A DNA stretch of 64,000 bases from Trichostrongylus colubriformis (lineage: Eukaryota > Nematoda > Chromadorea > Rhabditida > Trichostrongylidae): positions 35,882,102-35,946,101 of the forward strand of contig OZ022261.1 of the NCBI GenBank assembly GCA_963978905.1, given 5' to 3'. Both the position numbers and the translations under genes were made by a program. Below are positions 45,106 to 57,424 of this stretch, piece after piece. The notes beneath the pieces are model-generated. The model saw nothing but the letters and a program-made list of their open reading frames with translations, did not search any database and was not told the DNA's origin. The first letter of the stretch is position 1; every line of letters begins with the position of its first letter.

Positions 45106-45484
45106 ACACAGTGATAAGCGCTCAGCAAGCTACTCAAAAAGACGCTACTGAAACCTGACAACAGTCATCCAGATTCAATGAAAATCATGGACAAATTGTG
45201 GAAAACAGAAATCACGTGACATGGGAGCAATAGATATGAAGCGTTCATGGTGAAGGCCAGGTTAGGCTTAGTATGAAGGATCGTTTAGAATCCATCTACG
45301 CAGAAACACCCATATGCCATAGATCGCTGCAATCATCCCGGGTGTTGATCAGAGAACAGCGCGCGCGCAACAAATAACCTTCACCAGGGAACAGAGTACA
45401 CCCGAGCGAACCGAGAATTCCAAGGTTCTCAAAAGTACCCCATGGAACTATCGTAAGGTCCTTTGAAGAAGGGAGTTCTCCTCA

Positions 45485-45725
45485 CACCTCCAACAAACAA
45501 GTTAATAAATAAACAAAATTACCAGACCATAAAATGTGAACAGAAATACGTTAACACTTATTTTATGGCTGAAAACGAGATTTTGCTACGAGGCTTGCGA
45601 TAGCGCTAACAGTTAATCCGAGGTGAAAATTGCAAAAAAAAGGGTGAAAAATCAACATTGAAAGCTGAGCCACCTTCAAACTCCACGTGTAGAGCTCAAA
45701 TATAAGTTCACTGTAATTTCAGCTG
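45485..45725. repeat. Dispersed repeat, copy 1
   Basis: About 240 bp alignable with 49,480-49,725. Shared blocks include 'ttttatggctgaa', 'gattttgctac' and 'tccacgtgtag'/'tccacatgtag'. Identity is perhaps 70%. The type is unknown. Confidence 0.65.
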
Positions 45726-45729
45726 ATCA

Positions 45730-46290
45730 CGAGCTCAAGTCACTACTACTAGAAAATAGCCATAATTTTTCTTTACTTCGTCACCGGTCATGCCTGGAAC
45801 AGCGCTACCAGGCTTACGAGTTCCTCAAATAGCCTCTGACCAGATCCAATATTCTAGCATCAAATTACGCAGTTAAGAGGTTCCAACAGGGTTAAGCGTC
45901 ATAAAGACGTGTTTCCCTGTGGCTATACGATCCCCTTTCCTCTCGACAGGTTCTAGGTGTAAGACCCCCACCTTCCTAGAGGTGTTGCTGTTCACCAAAG
46001 AAGAGTAGTCAGAGGAGAGCAAGAAGAAGAAAAAAGAAAAACATCAAAAGATGATTTCATGATTACTTCAGAGCGTGGTCAAGCTAAAACGAATTAAAAA
46101 GCTATTTAAAAGAAGGGCATAGAATACCAGCTTTTCTCAAAGAAAAAAGACGCGAAAAGCTACAATATTTCATTAAGCTATTAGTTACTACAATAGAAGA
46201 GGGTTATCATTTCATAGAAAGAAAGCACTGGCCACACATAGAAATCCCAAAGACATGAACAGTAGGGCAAGTATCAAGACGGAGGAGTAA
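45730..46290. other. Intergenic DNA with no supported gene
   Basis: Nothing recognised. Confidence 0.5.
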
Positions 46291-46291
46291 G

Positions 46292-46417
46292 GCCGACGTC
46301 AGACTTTGCAATTTTGCGGTATCGTGAAGACGCACAATTGCAGAACTACAAAATCGTGTGCGACACCGCAAAATTGCACAATAGCGGAATCGCGAAATCG
46401 CGAAGTCTGACGTCGAC
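46292..46417. repeat. 126-bp foldback repeat
   Basis: Ends GCCGACGTCAGACTT (46,292) and AAGTCTGACGTCGAC (46,403-46,417) are inverted copies, 14 of 15 bases. The interior is made of short variants of 'gcaattttgcgg' and 'cgaaatcgcgaa' in both orientations, so the whole unit can fold. It is probably a MITE. Confidence 0.7.
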
Positions 46418-46419
46418 AT

Positions 46420-47400
46420 AAGTGCTCATACGAGAATAATTGCAGCCTTCACAGTGGAAGGAATTGTTGACGTATTTAGAGTGAATATTATGAAGAACAA
46501 AAATAGTAATAGTAATCTCAACTGATCATTGGTGTTTTCACTTGAGCGAAGAAAAATGACCATATTGTGGCCTTGAAGGAGCGTAACGGAAAGAAAAACA
46601 ACGGCGAGGCATGAACGTTCGATCACACAAAACATTGCCCACGACGAAGCAATGGGATTACGTGAACGATCATAAGAAATGCATTTCAGGTGGGTGTGCG
46701 GTATTCCCAGAGAGGCGACTAGGGAGAAGAAGCGTACTCGTGGGAATATGCAATATTCTATGAATATTTCCCATTGCATTTCCTTTTTGGCCAACGGGTG
46801 TGCGCCAACGCGACGCACTACATAACCAGCTAAAAAGCACTGCTCTACAGGGATTCATGTGAACAGATCCACACCAATAATCGAACACTTTGCCAGACTT
46901 TTTGGATTGCTCTTATGACGCTCGTGCGAATAACTGATCATCTCTGGGATGTGTTGCAAGTGTTTCGGTGATAGTGCGGCGTCAGGTCCCCCATGAGTGG
47001 GTTTACTACACTAGACGATTCATTAATTACCAATTTCAAGATCTTGGCTACGTAGCTGGTCTATTACGTCAAAGATCAGGGTCGAAGAGCAAAGGCAGGT
47101 ATTTGTGAGGGTAAATATCCAGTAAAGTTGGATATTTGTTACTGGAATGATTACGTTAAGGTATCTGCCATTAAATACAATTTCTACCTGAAAGTAGATA
47201 CGATCTGTGATGAAGGTGGAAGCTAGTTGCTGCAACAGTTCATAATCCAATGTTATAAGCCCACAAGAATGTTAATTTCGTTGTTTCTATAGAAAATTAT
47301 CCCCCCCCCCCACACCATATTGGAGACCTGATCTCCTGGAACACTGGTCGGAACACTTGCACGCCACCCCCATCTGTGTACTCCTTTTTTTGCAAGCGAT
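46420..47400. other. Intergenic DNA with no supported gene
   Basis: An 11-C tract at 47,301-47,311 lies just before the Tc1-like element. No gene is supported. Confidence 0.5.
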
Positions 47401-47403
47401 GTA

Positions 47404-48311
47404 CAGGGTGGGGCAAAATTACGGAAACTAGATTGATGCTACCCAAAAACCTTATTTCAGCTCGAACAAAAACATAATCATTACCGATTTACTCTCCACA
47501 AAAAACTGAACGAACAGTACTACTTTGTTTTGAAACCATCTCCATTTACTCCGATAAAGGCTCGAAGACGCTCCGAAAACGCGTTGACCGTGGCGAGGAG
47601 ATAGCCTTCGTCCAACTCATCCCATGCTTTCTTCAGCGCTGCCTTCGAGTAATTAAGGCCGGGATGGGGTTTTGAGCATGCCTTATGCTCGAGGACACTC
47701 CATACAGAGTGGGTTGAGGTCCGGTGAACCGGGAGACCATTCATCAAAGGCAATGAAATCTAGGAAAATTTCCTGTAGCGTTGGTTTCTGTTCCTTTTGC
47801 TGTCGGCAGAAAGAAACTGTCCTCCTCCTTGCTTGTGTGCCTTCAGTTTCCAAGTGATCTTTCACAATCCTGCCCATCTGTCACGTGGAAATCGACATTT
47901 CTTCTGCCATCTTCCGAAGCGACCGCACTGGCTTCAAACGCAGACGATCACGCACTCTCTTGATGTCCGCCCTGATCGTGACAGAAGTCGGTCTTCCACG
48001 TCCTGGTCGGTCGGAAGGTTTCCTAGTTCTGTAAACCTTGCGATTGATTTCGATACAAGACTTTGTGATACCTTTGGACGACGGGAGATGTCAATCGCCT
48101 GGAGTCCTTGATGGTGCAGGTAGATGAGGGAATTCCGGTGAGGGGATGGCATTGTCATTTCAGATCAAATATGAAATTTTTTGTGCTGGTTAGTAGAGAA
48201 GGTTGCGCTGAATCGAATAAAAATAAGCAAGGGCTTTTCAAATGCGAAAAGCGCCTCAGGGGTCAAAGTTCCCCCGCCCGCGCCTTGTTTCCGTAATTTT
48301 GCCCCACCCTG
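47404..48311 (-). mobile_element. Tc1-like transposon, internally deleted (908 bp)
   Basis: The terminal inverted repeats CAGGGTGGGGCAAAATTACG are exact for at least 25 bp and TA duplications flank them at 47,402-47,403 and 48,312-48,313. The minus strand keeps the N-terminal helix-turn-helix (LQAIDISRRPKVSQSLVSKS near 48,100). It also keeps the C-terminal end of the catalytic domain (SPDLNPL; VWSVLEHKACSKPHP; AWDELDEGYLLATVNAF). The middle, with the first two catalytic Asp residues, is gone. Full-length relatives are about 1.6 kb. The clean ends suggest it moved using another element's transposase. Confidence 0.92.
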
Positions 48312-48564
48312 TATGTATGGCGTGACCTTAGGTGATATGGGGCCACTCCTCATCCGTTCCCACAATTCGTACATCACAATACGCAGCACTAAAGATTTTC
48401 CTGGAAATATAATGGCACCCAAAAAAAAAACTCACGCTACACTCTTCTGCTTAAGACATCCTATTTCGAGATGGACAAGTTTTTACTAGGCTATTAGTGG
48501 CTCTTTTCATAGAAACGTCACCATTCGATCCTTCAAGAAGGGCATCGAGCAGGAGAGGGGAGGC

Positions 48565-48578
48565 GGGGGGGGGGGGGG
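48565..48578. repeat. Poly-G tract of 14 nt
   Basis: 14 consecutive G in intergenic DNA. Confidence 0.95.
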
Positions 48579-49185
48579 TAAACTCACAAGAAACACTAAA
48601 AATTATAAAATTATCGAGAAGAAAATATTGTAGCACCCCAATTTTACCACTGCCACCTCTTGGTGTAGACTCGCCCCCATAGTTACAAGCTCCCACCACC
48701 TCCAAGAAATTCTTGACTAATCTTGAACCACAGTCATCCCTAAAGGAATCATTTATGTATAATTCCAAGATTTTAAAGGATGTTATTATCGAAAATGTGA
48801 ATTTGGAACAGATGAGATTGAAATGGTGGAAATCCAGCAGGTTGAACAGCTTGAGGTTAACCCCAAGGTAGCAGTATCTACATATAGTAACTTTCGCCAT
48901 TCGTTCCACGATTCTACTTTGAGGCTCTTGATAATCTACCATAAGGTGATTATCACGCCCGCACATGGTGCCCATAAAAGCGCAAGAGCTCTTTGAACCC
49001 TCTGATCTCCTCCTTCCCCTTTATAAATACTGCTTCCTAGCTGAGCATTAGAAATCGTGGACAGCCCAGCGCTGCAGGAGCCCCAAAGTCTATTTCAATC
49101 AAGTTTTTCCTTCGAATTCAAATAGAGACTAAATTCAAAAAAGTATTTCGTAGCTTGCTTTATGAAAAATATGTTCATGGAAATG

Positions 49186-49233
49186 GTGATGAGTGTGGGA
49201 TTCGAACCTACGCCCCCGTGGTTCGAATCCCAC
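49186..49233 (-). repeat. tRNA-like 3' fragment with palindrome
   Basis: On the minus strand, 49,216-49,186 reads like the variable arm, T-arm and acceptor end of a serine or leucine tRNA (GGTTCGAATCCCAC). The match covers only about 30 nt. GTGGGATTCGAACC (49,195-49,208) is repeated inverted at 49,220-49,233, an exact 14-bp palindrome. A short direct repeat 'cccacttaccattc' follows. It is too short to be a working tRNA; perhaps a SINE or tRNA scrap. Confidence 0.4.
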
Positions 49234-49479
49234 TTACCATTCGCGGGGTAAAATGAATCCCACTTACCATTCTTACCATTCGTGAAGTAAAATGATAGAA
49301 ATTTCTGTGGGTTAAAATCTTCCAAGTCACAAAAATGGATTTATGATATATTCATAGAAGGTTAATACAAAATAATATAAAATAGGACCTATAGGAAGGA
49401 GCCGCATTTCTTGTCTATACTCTGTAACCATGTAGCATATGTTACAAACCGCATATACGTGATGGGTCTGTGAAGGGAG

Positions 49480-49725
49480 TTTTGTTTACGGTTCCAACAA
49501 ATAAATTAAAATAACTAGACTATAAAATGTAAGTAGGAACATGAAAGCACTTCATTTTATGGCTGAAGGCAAGATTTTGCTACAGAGCGCTTGCGACAGC
49601 GCTGACAGTCAGTCCGCGGTGAACACTTATAAAAAGGAAATTGGACGAAAATACAACACTGAAGGCTCGGTCACCCCCAAAGGTCCACATGTAGGGCCCA
49701 ATATAAGCTCATTTTTCTATACACA
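49480..49725. repeat. Dispersed repeat, copy 2
   Basis: Partner of 45,485-45,725, in the same orientation. Confidence 0.65.
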
Positions 49726-49729
49726 TTAC

Positions 49730-52700
49730 AAGTACACCCTTAATTGCTTAATCGTGAAGAGAACGCCATGATTCCAATGGCAAAGGTCCTGGGAGGAGAT
49801 GCAAGAGAGCTCTTCGACTTAGATAACCCTGACCTGAGAATTGTACCGGTTTAGAATCTCGAGGTAAATGTAGAAAAGAGGGGGCATCGTGTAGCACAAA
49901 GTAGCTGATCTTTGCCAGCTTTGGAGAGACTTTCTGAGGGATCTTGTTTGAGTCCAGCGATTAAGACTCAGGGTTAAGCATTTGGTAGAGAAATTTTCGA
50001 GAAAATATCACCTCCTCCCTTCCATTTACCAATGCTGTCGGTATACTTTACTGAAGAGGTCTCATTAAACAAGGGCTGTCAACCGATAATCACTGTAATT
50101 ATAGAATTGCTGCCCATACCTAGAACAAAGAACGATTATCGAGTGACGACCTGCTGTGGGGACTACCTGATTGGCCTAAAAAATCACTAAAAACGGAAAG
50201 TCGTTCAGAATTTCTCAAAATCAGCTGAGGAAATGCTGGGGGTAAAAAATTTCATGACTCCAACAAGGATTTCTTAAGGACAATTTTTCCCAGAAGCGAC
50301 CCTCCCATTTTTTTTCCATCCCAGAATACGACCTCCTGAGAATTCGTCGACACGAGCTTCCTCTTCTTGTTCTGAGTTGGGCGAGAATTTTCTTGTGCAC
50401 TGAGAAGCGGTTGTAAAAGTAGAGACACAAAATACGATGTCCTTCTTTCCTCACATCGGCCAGAACCAAGCAAAGCTCAGATCTGTCAGAATTTATGACT
50501 GCAAATGGCGAAGTAGGAGAAGCTGCATGAACAAGAACGAAGAATTAGACGAAGGTGGACGAGAATTGGGGAAAAAAATATTTGGTATGAGGATTTCAAC
50601 GACACACTTGCACATAAACATAAACACACAAATAAACACACGCAAAGCGTGCCAAGCAAGGGTGTGTTGAAGTTTTTACAACAACATGATCAGTGTTTGA
50701 TAATAAGCGCCCAGAGCGCAGCGTTGTTATCCCGCAACCGCCGCCGCCACGGGTTTGCGTGGGTTGTTTACGCGACGTTTCGCAAAATCATTCTCCCAGA
50801 AACCGATCTCAACCGTTCTATGCGCTATATGTGTGTGTTTTGCGCTCCCTTCATGTGAATCTGTTGGGATGGATTCTTCGATCCGCGTCAGCATAGCGCA
50901 CTCTTCCTTTCAGTTGCCCCCCTCCCCCCCCCCCCCTCCACCCCGATCCGTCCGTCACCATCACCCCACACGAAGACGATCGCGCGAAACAACAACCGGG
51001 TGTGGTGGCTATGACAAGATAACGAAGGAAAATCCTGAATAACCATCAGAATGAATGATATGCATATGTGTTAATGAAGTACGTTGCTGAAACGAGTCTA
51101 ATGATTGCTGTGCACAGCGCAACGGGGGCATTTACACCCTCCTGTGACTGCAGCCCCCTTCTCCCCCCCGTACTTATCGATTGTCGTATCTATTCCATAC
51201 ACACACGCATATTCATAACATACATACATGTATACACACTGATATATACCGTACACACCGCACTCATATCATATGAGAATATAGGCGTTTTTTATCATAA
51301 AAGCATAACGTGAACAAACAAACCATTCATACAAATATATGGGTAATTGATGGTTAGATATTTCTAAATGCAAAACAGAGAAAAATAGAAAGCGGGTGCA
51401 GTAGGCGCTCTTCAACGACAACCTTTTTCATGATCAATGCAGTCATAACGTCGGACCAGCGGCCGCCGTTACCGGCCGACGGGACCAGTTGTCGCAGATG
51501 TCGCAACCGATCGATATTAGCTCTTTGATCTACGCTTAGCGCGGCGTTAATAGCTACGTGTTAGAGATAGAGATCCCGTGGTTACCGGTGACAGAGTGAG
51601 AATTTCATGAACATATAAATGAAACTTTGAAATAATTGCTGCAAATGAAGAGTGTATTACAAAATAAGTAAAGAAATGTGCACATATACGCAAATTTATG
51701 AACGTGAAAAATTTGTGACAACAATGGAAGACGTTCAAATAATAAGTTTTCGATATTTAATTAGTTACACAGTTGAAACAGCAGTTCCAGCACACAAAAA
51801 CGCTTTGAACTGTAACGTATGTGTACGTGTGTTCGACAGATAAGGTGAAGTGGGAAAAGGCTCGCTGCAATGAACTGATAAGTAGATAGGGGCTGAATGA
51901 AGAGTAGTGTTGATGTGCACATGTACTGCCAGCATGTGAAGCATCGCTGTGTGCAAACAGCTTGCACGACGACGGTGCGGTGGAACCCCCGCAGATCGCG
52001 CTGTCCCCCCCCCCCCCCCCCCCCTCCCCTCTCCCCGTTAGTTCATCTCGGCTTTCTATTGTTCTATGGGAATGGCGGAGGACTAGTGCACCCTCGGAGA
52101 CAAGGTGAAGCCGATATTTATCCAATACGCTACGTGTTACATAGCTGGCAGTGCAGTGTGGGATATATGGCTCACAGAGCGCTGAAAGTTGCCTGAAAAT
52201 TCAAACGAAATGACGACACAACACAGCAGCAGCAATGCGCGGGCAAACCCTCGCGGTCTGAGCTCATAGCGATCAAACACCACACTGCCATGCCACGAGA
52301 GATTGGAGGCGCCGGGGAGGCAGGCGGAGATGCGAGAACGAAATGGGGAAAACAACTCAGCAACCTTCGGTCTTTTATTGCTTGTGAGTGTGGGGGTATC
52401 GAGCGCGACGACGAGACTTGGAGTTGTATTTCACACAAACGCGTTTCGTGTAGTGAGCACATACTTCACGACAAATTCAATCATAAGAACATCGTCCCAA
52501 TGTTGCAAAATCACCCGCTTCATTACTTTAGAAACAAATCACTTACGGCTACAGTAATCTCATACTCGTCAGGAAATGCTGCTATAAAGGTTCGTACTAA
52601 CCATCAATGTGCTGACGTCAAAAAAGTGGTATTTGTGGCTTTCATGGACGTTTTAATTGCATAAATGCATTACTAGAGCTATTATAGAGAAACGGTATTT

Positions 52701-54640
52701 TTACCTTTTATTCATTTTTAAAAACGACCAGTTAAATAATCTGTTAAGTGAATTTTCATTTCACTTAAAGATACTCTAAAAGTTTTAGCACGAAAGTTTA
52801 CATACAACAATACTCCGTAAAGTCATGGCGAACGATCACAGCGCTCAATGATCTCAATTCCAATTTTTCTTCCGCATTTGAAAAGTTGCTTGTAAATTTG
52901 TAAGCTTGGAGCTTATTTATTATTTTGAAGATTGTTAGATGGAAAGTTTACAGTTTCAAATTTCATGTCCTTGAAATCTGCAGGAGGTTTCCGGTTGAAT
53001 TTATATGATCTTCGTCATTCTGTTGCTCTCTATTTTATTTTACTATTTTTTCACTCACTGATCTACCGGTCAGCTCTTCAACAAGCTGGTGAAGTGAGGG
53101 TTACATGGGATTTTGCGGCTAAGTTGGACGATAAGACAGAAGAGAAGCAGGCCGAATTCTTCAAAGTCCTGTTATTGCAGTCGTTGTGAGATATATCACG
53201 TAGTTGGCGAGAGAGATCGTGGTTTTTGATAGGAAAATTGTGAAAAGCAAAGAAAGCCGCCGCAGCTGAACAACGTTCCATGTCCGGGTCAGTGTCAGCA
53301 GCATATCAAACGAAAACTGCTGTAGCAGATTACGTCAAATCGATTTTCATGAATGACATTGCCCATGAGGGAAACGAGCTGAGCCATGTGGATTGTTTTA
53401 CGGCTACTAGACCCACTAATCACACAACGTTCTTTGAAGTGTACCTCAGATAGATTTTCTTCTTACCTTAGTCCGTGCAGCAGATTAAACGCACAGGGCA
53501 GTAGCAGTCTCATTTGAGAAATTTCGCGTAGCTTAATAGCCCCGAAGAGCGCTCTAGCGCATTGTTGGCCCACATTTCTGACGTGAACCCGACCCGACCC
53601 TGCAAACGGCTATTATGGCTGCGCGCCACGAGGTGCACTTGATTTTGCAGGGTGCAAGACTTGACGCACTTCAGGTACAGGCTGGGTACCCCAGGAGGGA
53701 GGGAGCGCGGAACAGAAGAACCGGAAGGGCAAGAATTCTGCACTAGAAGGGCAAAATATCATAACCACGTCATTGATTGCTATGTATAAATATAGCAGAG
53801 ACATTAAGGCAAGAGCGAGAATATCCCCAGGCAAGATAATTAGCTAAAAAAAGGAGGAGGAGAAGCAAGAAGTAGTCCGTCCGCTGCATTATCACTATTG
53901 AAAGAGCTGCACGTGCCCTGCACGTGGCCCGTGCCCTTACAAAGCCAGAAACCCTGCATGCTAAACTCTGGTTCAGGATCGAACATGGTATTGAGGGTAT
54001 TCTCCACTCCCTTCCCATCCCATTTAAACGACCGGCCATTTTGACCTAAAGAATCACCTCAAGACTCCTCAACAGACCATATACGACCCCTTAGAGAAGG
54101 ATTGAATCGGAAATCATATTGTGGAAGGAAATTTCACTCGGAAAGTGCTCAAAATGTTTCAAGTCTGCCGATAGCTATATAAAACATCTTGCCGAGGAGT
54201 CGATATGACCTTGGTGGGGCTTCAAATATACCTGACAATGTACCTGTCAAACCATGCTGCCCAGAATTTCTAGAATAGTGCTGATAAGAAAAACTTCCGG
54301 GTTTTCGAAAAAACGTTATGCATTGTCCCATTTTTGCTCAGTTCCGCTACGGGAAAAAGAATTCACTTGACACACTCAACCTGCAGGTATCGAGCTCTAC
54401 TCGAGGGCACCGGGAGTAAAGGAGGGCGGAGGGGGTGAGGGGGGGGGGGGTTGGGCGCAAGGAGAGTAAAGACATTAAAACACTGTTCTCTGTCAACGAA
54501 CGTCCTATCTCGAAAAAGATGTGAAGTGGAAGGGCAAAAAACGCGCTCGTTATTTTGGCGCCATTGCGCTTTTAGCGCGCTTCACCTCGAACTGCACGCT
54601 TCACAACTTTCATCCATAATGACGTTAAACAAGTGAAACA
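49730..54640. other. Intergenic DNA with G/C tracts, no supported gene
   Basis: Poly-C at 50,924-50,936 (13 nt) and 52,005-52,024 (20 nt), poly-G at 54,439-54,450 (12 nt). Simple 'tacatacatgtatacac' repeats occur near 51,220. I found no spliced gene or complete element. Confidence 0.5.
52005..52024. repeat. Poly-C tract of 20 nt
   Basis: Longest G/C homopolymer in the window. Confidence 0.95.
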
Positions 54641-55239
54641 ACACACAGCGGCAAACAAGGGAAAAAGTGCAAGGGGGAAAAAGCGAAAGAGTGGGAGAAA
54701 ATGGCGGTTATTTACAAAAAATCCTACTAACTCACACTCGAGGTCATAGCAAGGTGTCGTGTGCGCAACTATGTAGCGAACCGCGAGCTACCGTAAGCCC
54801 ATACCGTAAGTCAAGTTGCACCCTAACGGCGTCTTCGAGTCCCAAAAACTGGCTTTAAGAATTTTGCATTCCAGCCTTGTCAGGGCGACATGTACCCGGC
54901 ACAAGTGCGGTCAATTTTTGTTCTCGGAGTGCGTCTCATTGGTTTTCCCTTTCTTTTGCATGTGACGCGCTCCACCACCTTGCCGACGGGGCACTCATGT
55001 GCGAAACGCTTATTGAAAAATCGCTTGGCGACGGACGATCGATGCCAAGGGACAACGACGTTGTCACGTCCAAAGTCTATGCCGAGCACGAATATGTCGG
55101 AGCGAAGTGTGAGAGACAGGCATTTAAACAGAGAACAATGAAGCGTGTGGGCGAACTTGGAAAGGGTAGGCACGTTGCAGATGAAATTGGGTTCTCGATG
55201 TTCAGTGACGTTGAAGGCGCGGAATCCTAAACCCAGCAA
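54630..55239 (-). other. Repeat-associated ORF, unrecognised
   Basis: A 119-codon minus-strand frame at 55,239-54,880 contains SDIFVLGIDFGRDN and HECPVGKVVERVTCKRKGKP. The plus strand is open across almost the same span. Sequence around 54,630 ('gtgaaacaacacacagc') recurs at 58,824 near a Tc1-like element, so this may be repeat-derived. I do not recognise it. Confidence 0.25.
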
Positions 55240-56120
55240 AACGACTCTGATAAAAATTTCAGGGAAACCGGGAAAAGTAGATCCTTAATGAGGTCAAAGA
55301 CTTTGTGCTGGAAGGAAACCGCCATCACATTCGGTGCAGGTGACCGAAAGGGAAGCCACTAACCGGTTAAAGGCATACTTGGGTAAGCTTGAGATGGATG
55401 CTGCGTTCAACAACGAAAGCAGAGACTTCAAAAGGCTGGTTGGTAAAAAAAGATCAGGAACTACGGCTCAAGGTACTTAACGTGACTTTTCTTGCCACTC
55501 CAAACCCGCAGCTGCAAAGAGTTTCGGAAGACCCCATAGAATAGGCGAGAAGTTGACCACAAGGGCAAAAAGGAGCGACAGAGACGCAGACGACGTGGTC
55601 TACTAACCATGCCCGATAACTTCCTTAGCGCCGATTCAAGCGAGCTTAGCAAATTTCCACAAAATATTCAAAAGTGGTTCAATCACGGACTTTCGTTACC
55701 CGAACAGAATTACTCCAAGAATCATATACGACCCACTTTTCAACAAAAGAAAAGTGCAAAAAGAGCGTAATAATTATGCAGCAACCTATCACTGTCAGGA
55801 TGCAACAAGGATACAACGTCTTAGCTACTTACTAATCCATATGCCTACTAAGGCAAGGAATGTATTGCACTTTTGCAAACGACCAAGGTCCAGTGCGGAG
55901 GTAAATACACTGTTTGAAAAGCAAAACGGTTAATGCTTTCATTTTTCACGCTGTTTGTGTTATTTGAGGGGTTCCAGGCGCTATGCCGGAACCGCTTCAC
56001 GAAAGTTGACGAGGAGATGGACGTGGTCTGACATAAAGAGGGCTCTGAATACGCCTAGACAGTAGGAAGGTTAGGCCAGTTCAGTAACAGCGTCACCTAA
56101 CAGCCTTTTACAACATAAAA
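55240..56120. other. Intergenic DNA with no supported gene
   Basis: Nothing recognised. Confidence 0.5.
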
Positions 56121-56122
56121 TA

Positions 56123-56942
56123 TTAGGTTGACCAAAAGTCTTGTAGGATTTTTCCAAAAACATAAATAACTCATGTTTACTTGGAGACAGATCTAGGCGG
56201 TTCAGGAGTATGGTAAAACGTTCTCTGGCTTCCTACAAAGTATATATTGACCCGCCAGATTCGTGGAGAAAGCTACAAAGCCCGTGGTCGACACCCACCA
56301 AACACGCGCTGTCATCTACCGTGAGTGGTCTCGCGGTACCAAAGCGACGGAATCTTGCGGCTTTATCAACGCTGCATTGGGAAAGGGATTTGTTGGCTAC
56401 GAGATCGTGGGCCGCTGGTCCATCAGCTTCAGCAACGGCGAGTTCGACTTGAAAGACAAGCCACGCTCAGGACTGTGCTACTTCTGGAACGCGGAAGGAA
56501 TGCTCTTCCTCGAGATGCTGGTACAAGGCGACACAGTCACCGCTTCCGTCTACACCCGCCAGCTACAGCAGCTCACCATCGCTGTTTGAGCGCCGGAGAG
56601 GGTCTGCGGTCTACCTTCTCCATCTCGGATGGGATGTCCTGCCCCTTCCGCCCTACTCTCCAGACATTGCTTCTTCTGACTATCACCTTTCCCATCCTCT
56701 GGGATCCTTCCTGTCCAAGAGGAAATTCGGTGATTAGGACTTGCTTGCAAAGGCGATCGCTATCTTCTTCGACTCTCAGATACCAAAGTTCTGGGAGGGG
56801 GATCAACGATCTACCTATGTGGTAGTAGAGTGCTGCCTATAACAATGGTGATTATGTTGTTGCCTATTTGTCGTTTGTTGGAATAAGTAATAATAAACAG
56901 TGATGATCAGAAAAATCTTACAAGACTTTTGGTACAACCTAA
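56123..56942 (+). mobile_element. Mariner transposon, internally deleted (820 bp)
   Basis: The left end TTAGGTTGACCAAAAGTCTT and inverted right end TTAGGTTGTACCAAAAGTCT pair over about 30 bp, and TA flanks both sides (56,121-56,122; 56,943-56,944). The plus strand encodes mariner pieces in shifting frames. The N-terminal helix-turn-helix is REWSRGTKATESCGFIN..DLKDKPRSG. Next is a jump to LEMLVQGDTVTASVYTRQLQ, then LPPYSPDIASSDYHL and FFDSQIPKFWE. The first catalytic Asp region is deleted (usual length about 1.3 kb), so this copy cannot be active. Confidence 0.92.
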
Positions 56943-56959
56943 TAAATATTGCCTACTGA

Positions 56960-57424
56960 TAGGCTTCAGACCCCATTCATACTAGGCGATCGCGACTGAC
57001 GCAAGGCACCCCTACGCAGGTCCCGCTTTAAATACGTCGGCATGGCTGACGTCATAGTGTCGTCTGATCGCGAACATGCGTTGCAGTTTCGCTCACGACC
57101 GCGACCTTGTATGGGCTCTTATGCTAAGGTTACGAGAAGAGCTGGCAGAACCTTAGATGAATAACAAGCTGACAGTTAGTAAAGAATTGAAGGTATTGAA
57201 GGATGTAGTAATGGGAATAAACCACTAACTGCTGTACGAGGGCGAGTCGTGCCTTCATGTGCAAATGGTCCATGGTCTGTCGCAGGCCGTGAGACGAATA
57301 GGTGAGTAGGAGAGGACGTCATGGATGATCAATGTACACCTATATATGTCCTATTATCAATGTTATAACAAAAGCGAAGCACCACTTCTCATGCACTAGA
57401 ACTGATCGATTTGTCCTGCATGTG
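56960..57424. other. Intergenic DNA with no supported gene
   Basis: Nothing recognised. Confidence 0.5.

Noticed and set aside
44913..45161. 82-codon minus-strand frame with a proline run
   Set aside because: The proline run is the 18-G tract read in one frame.
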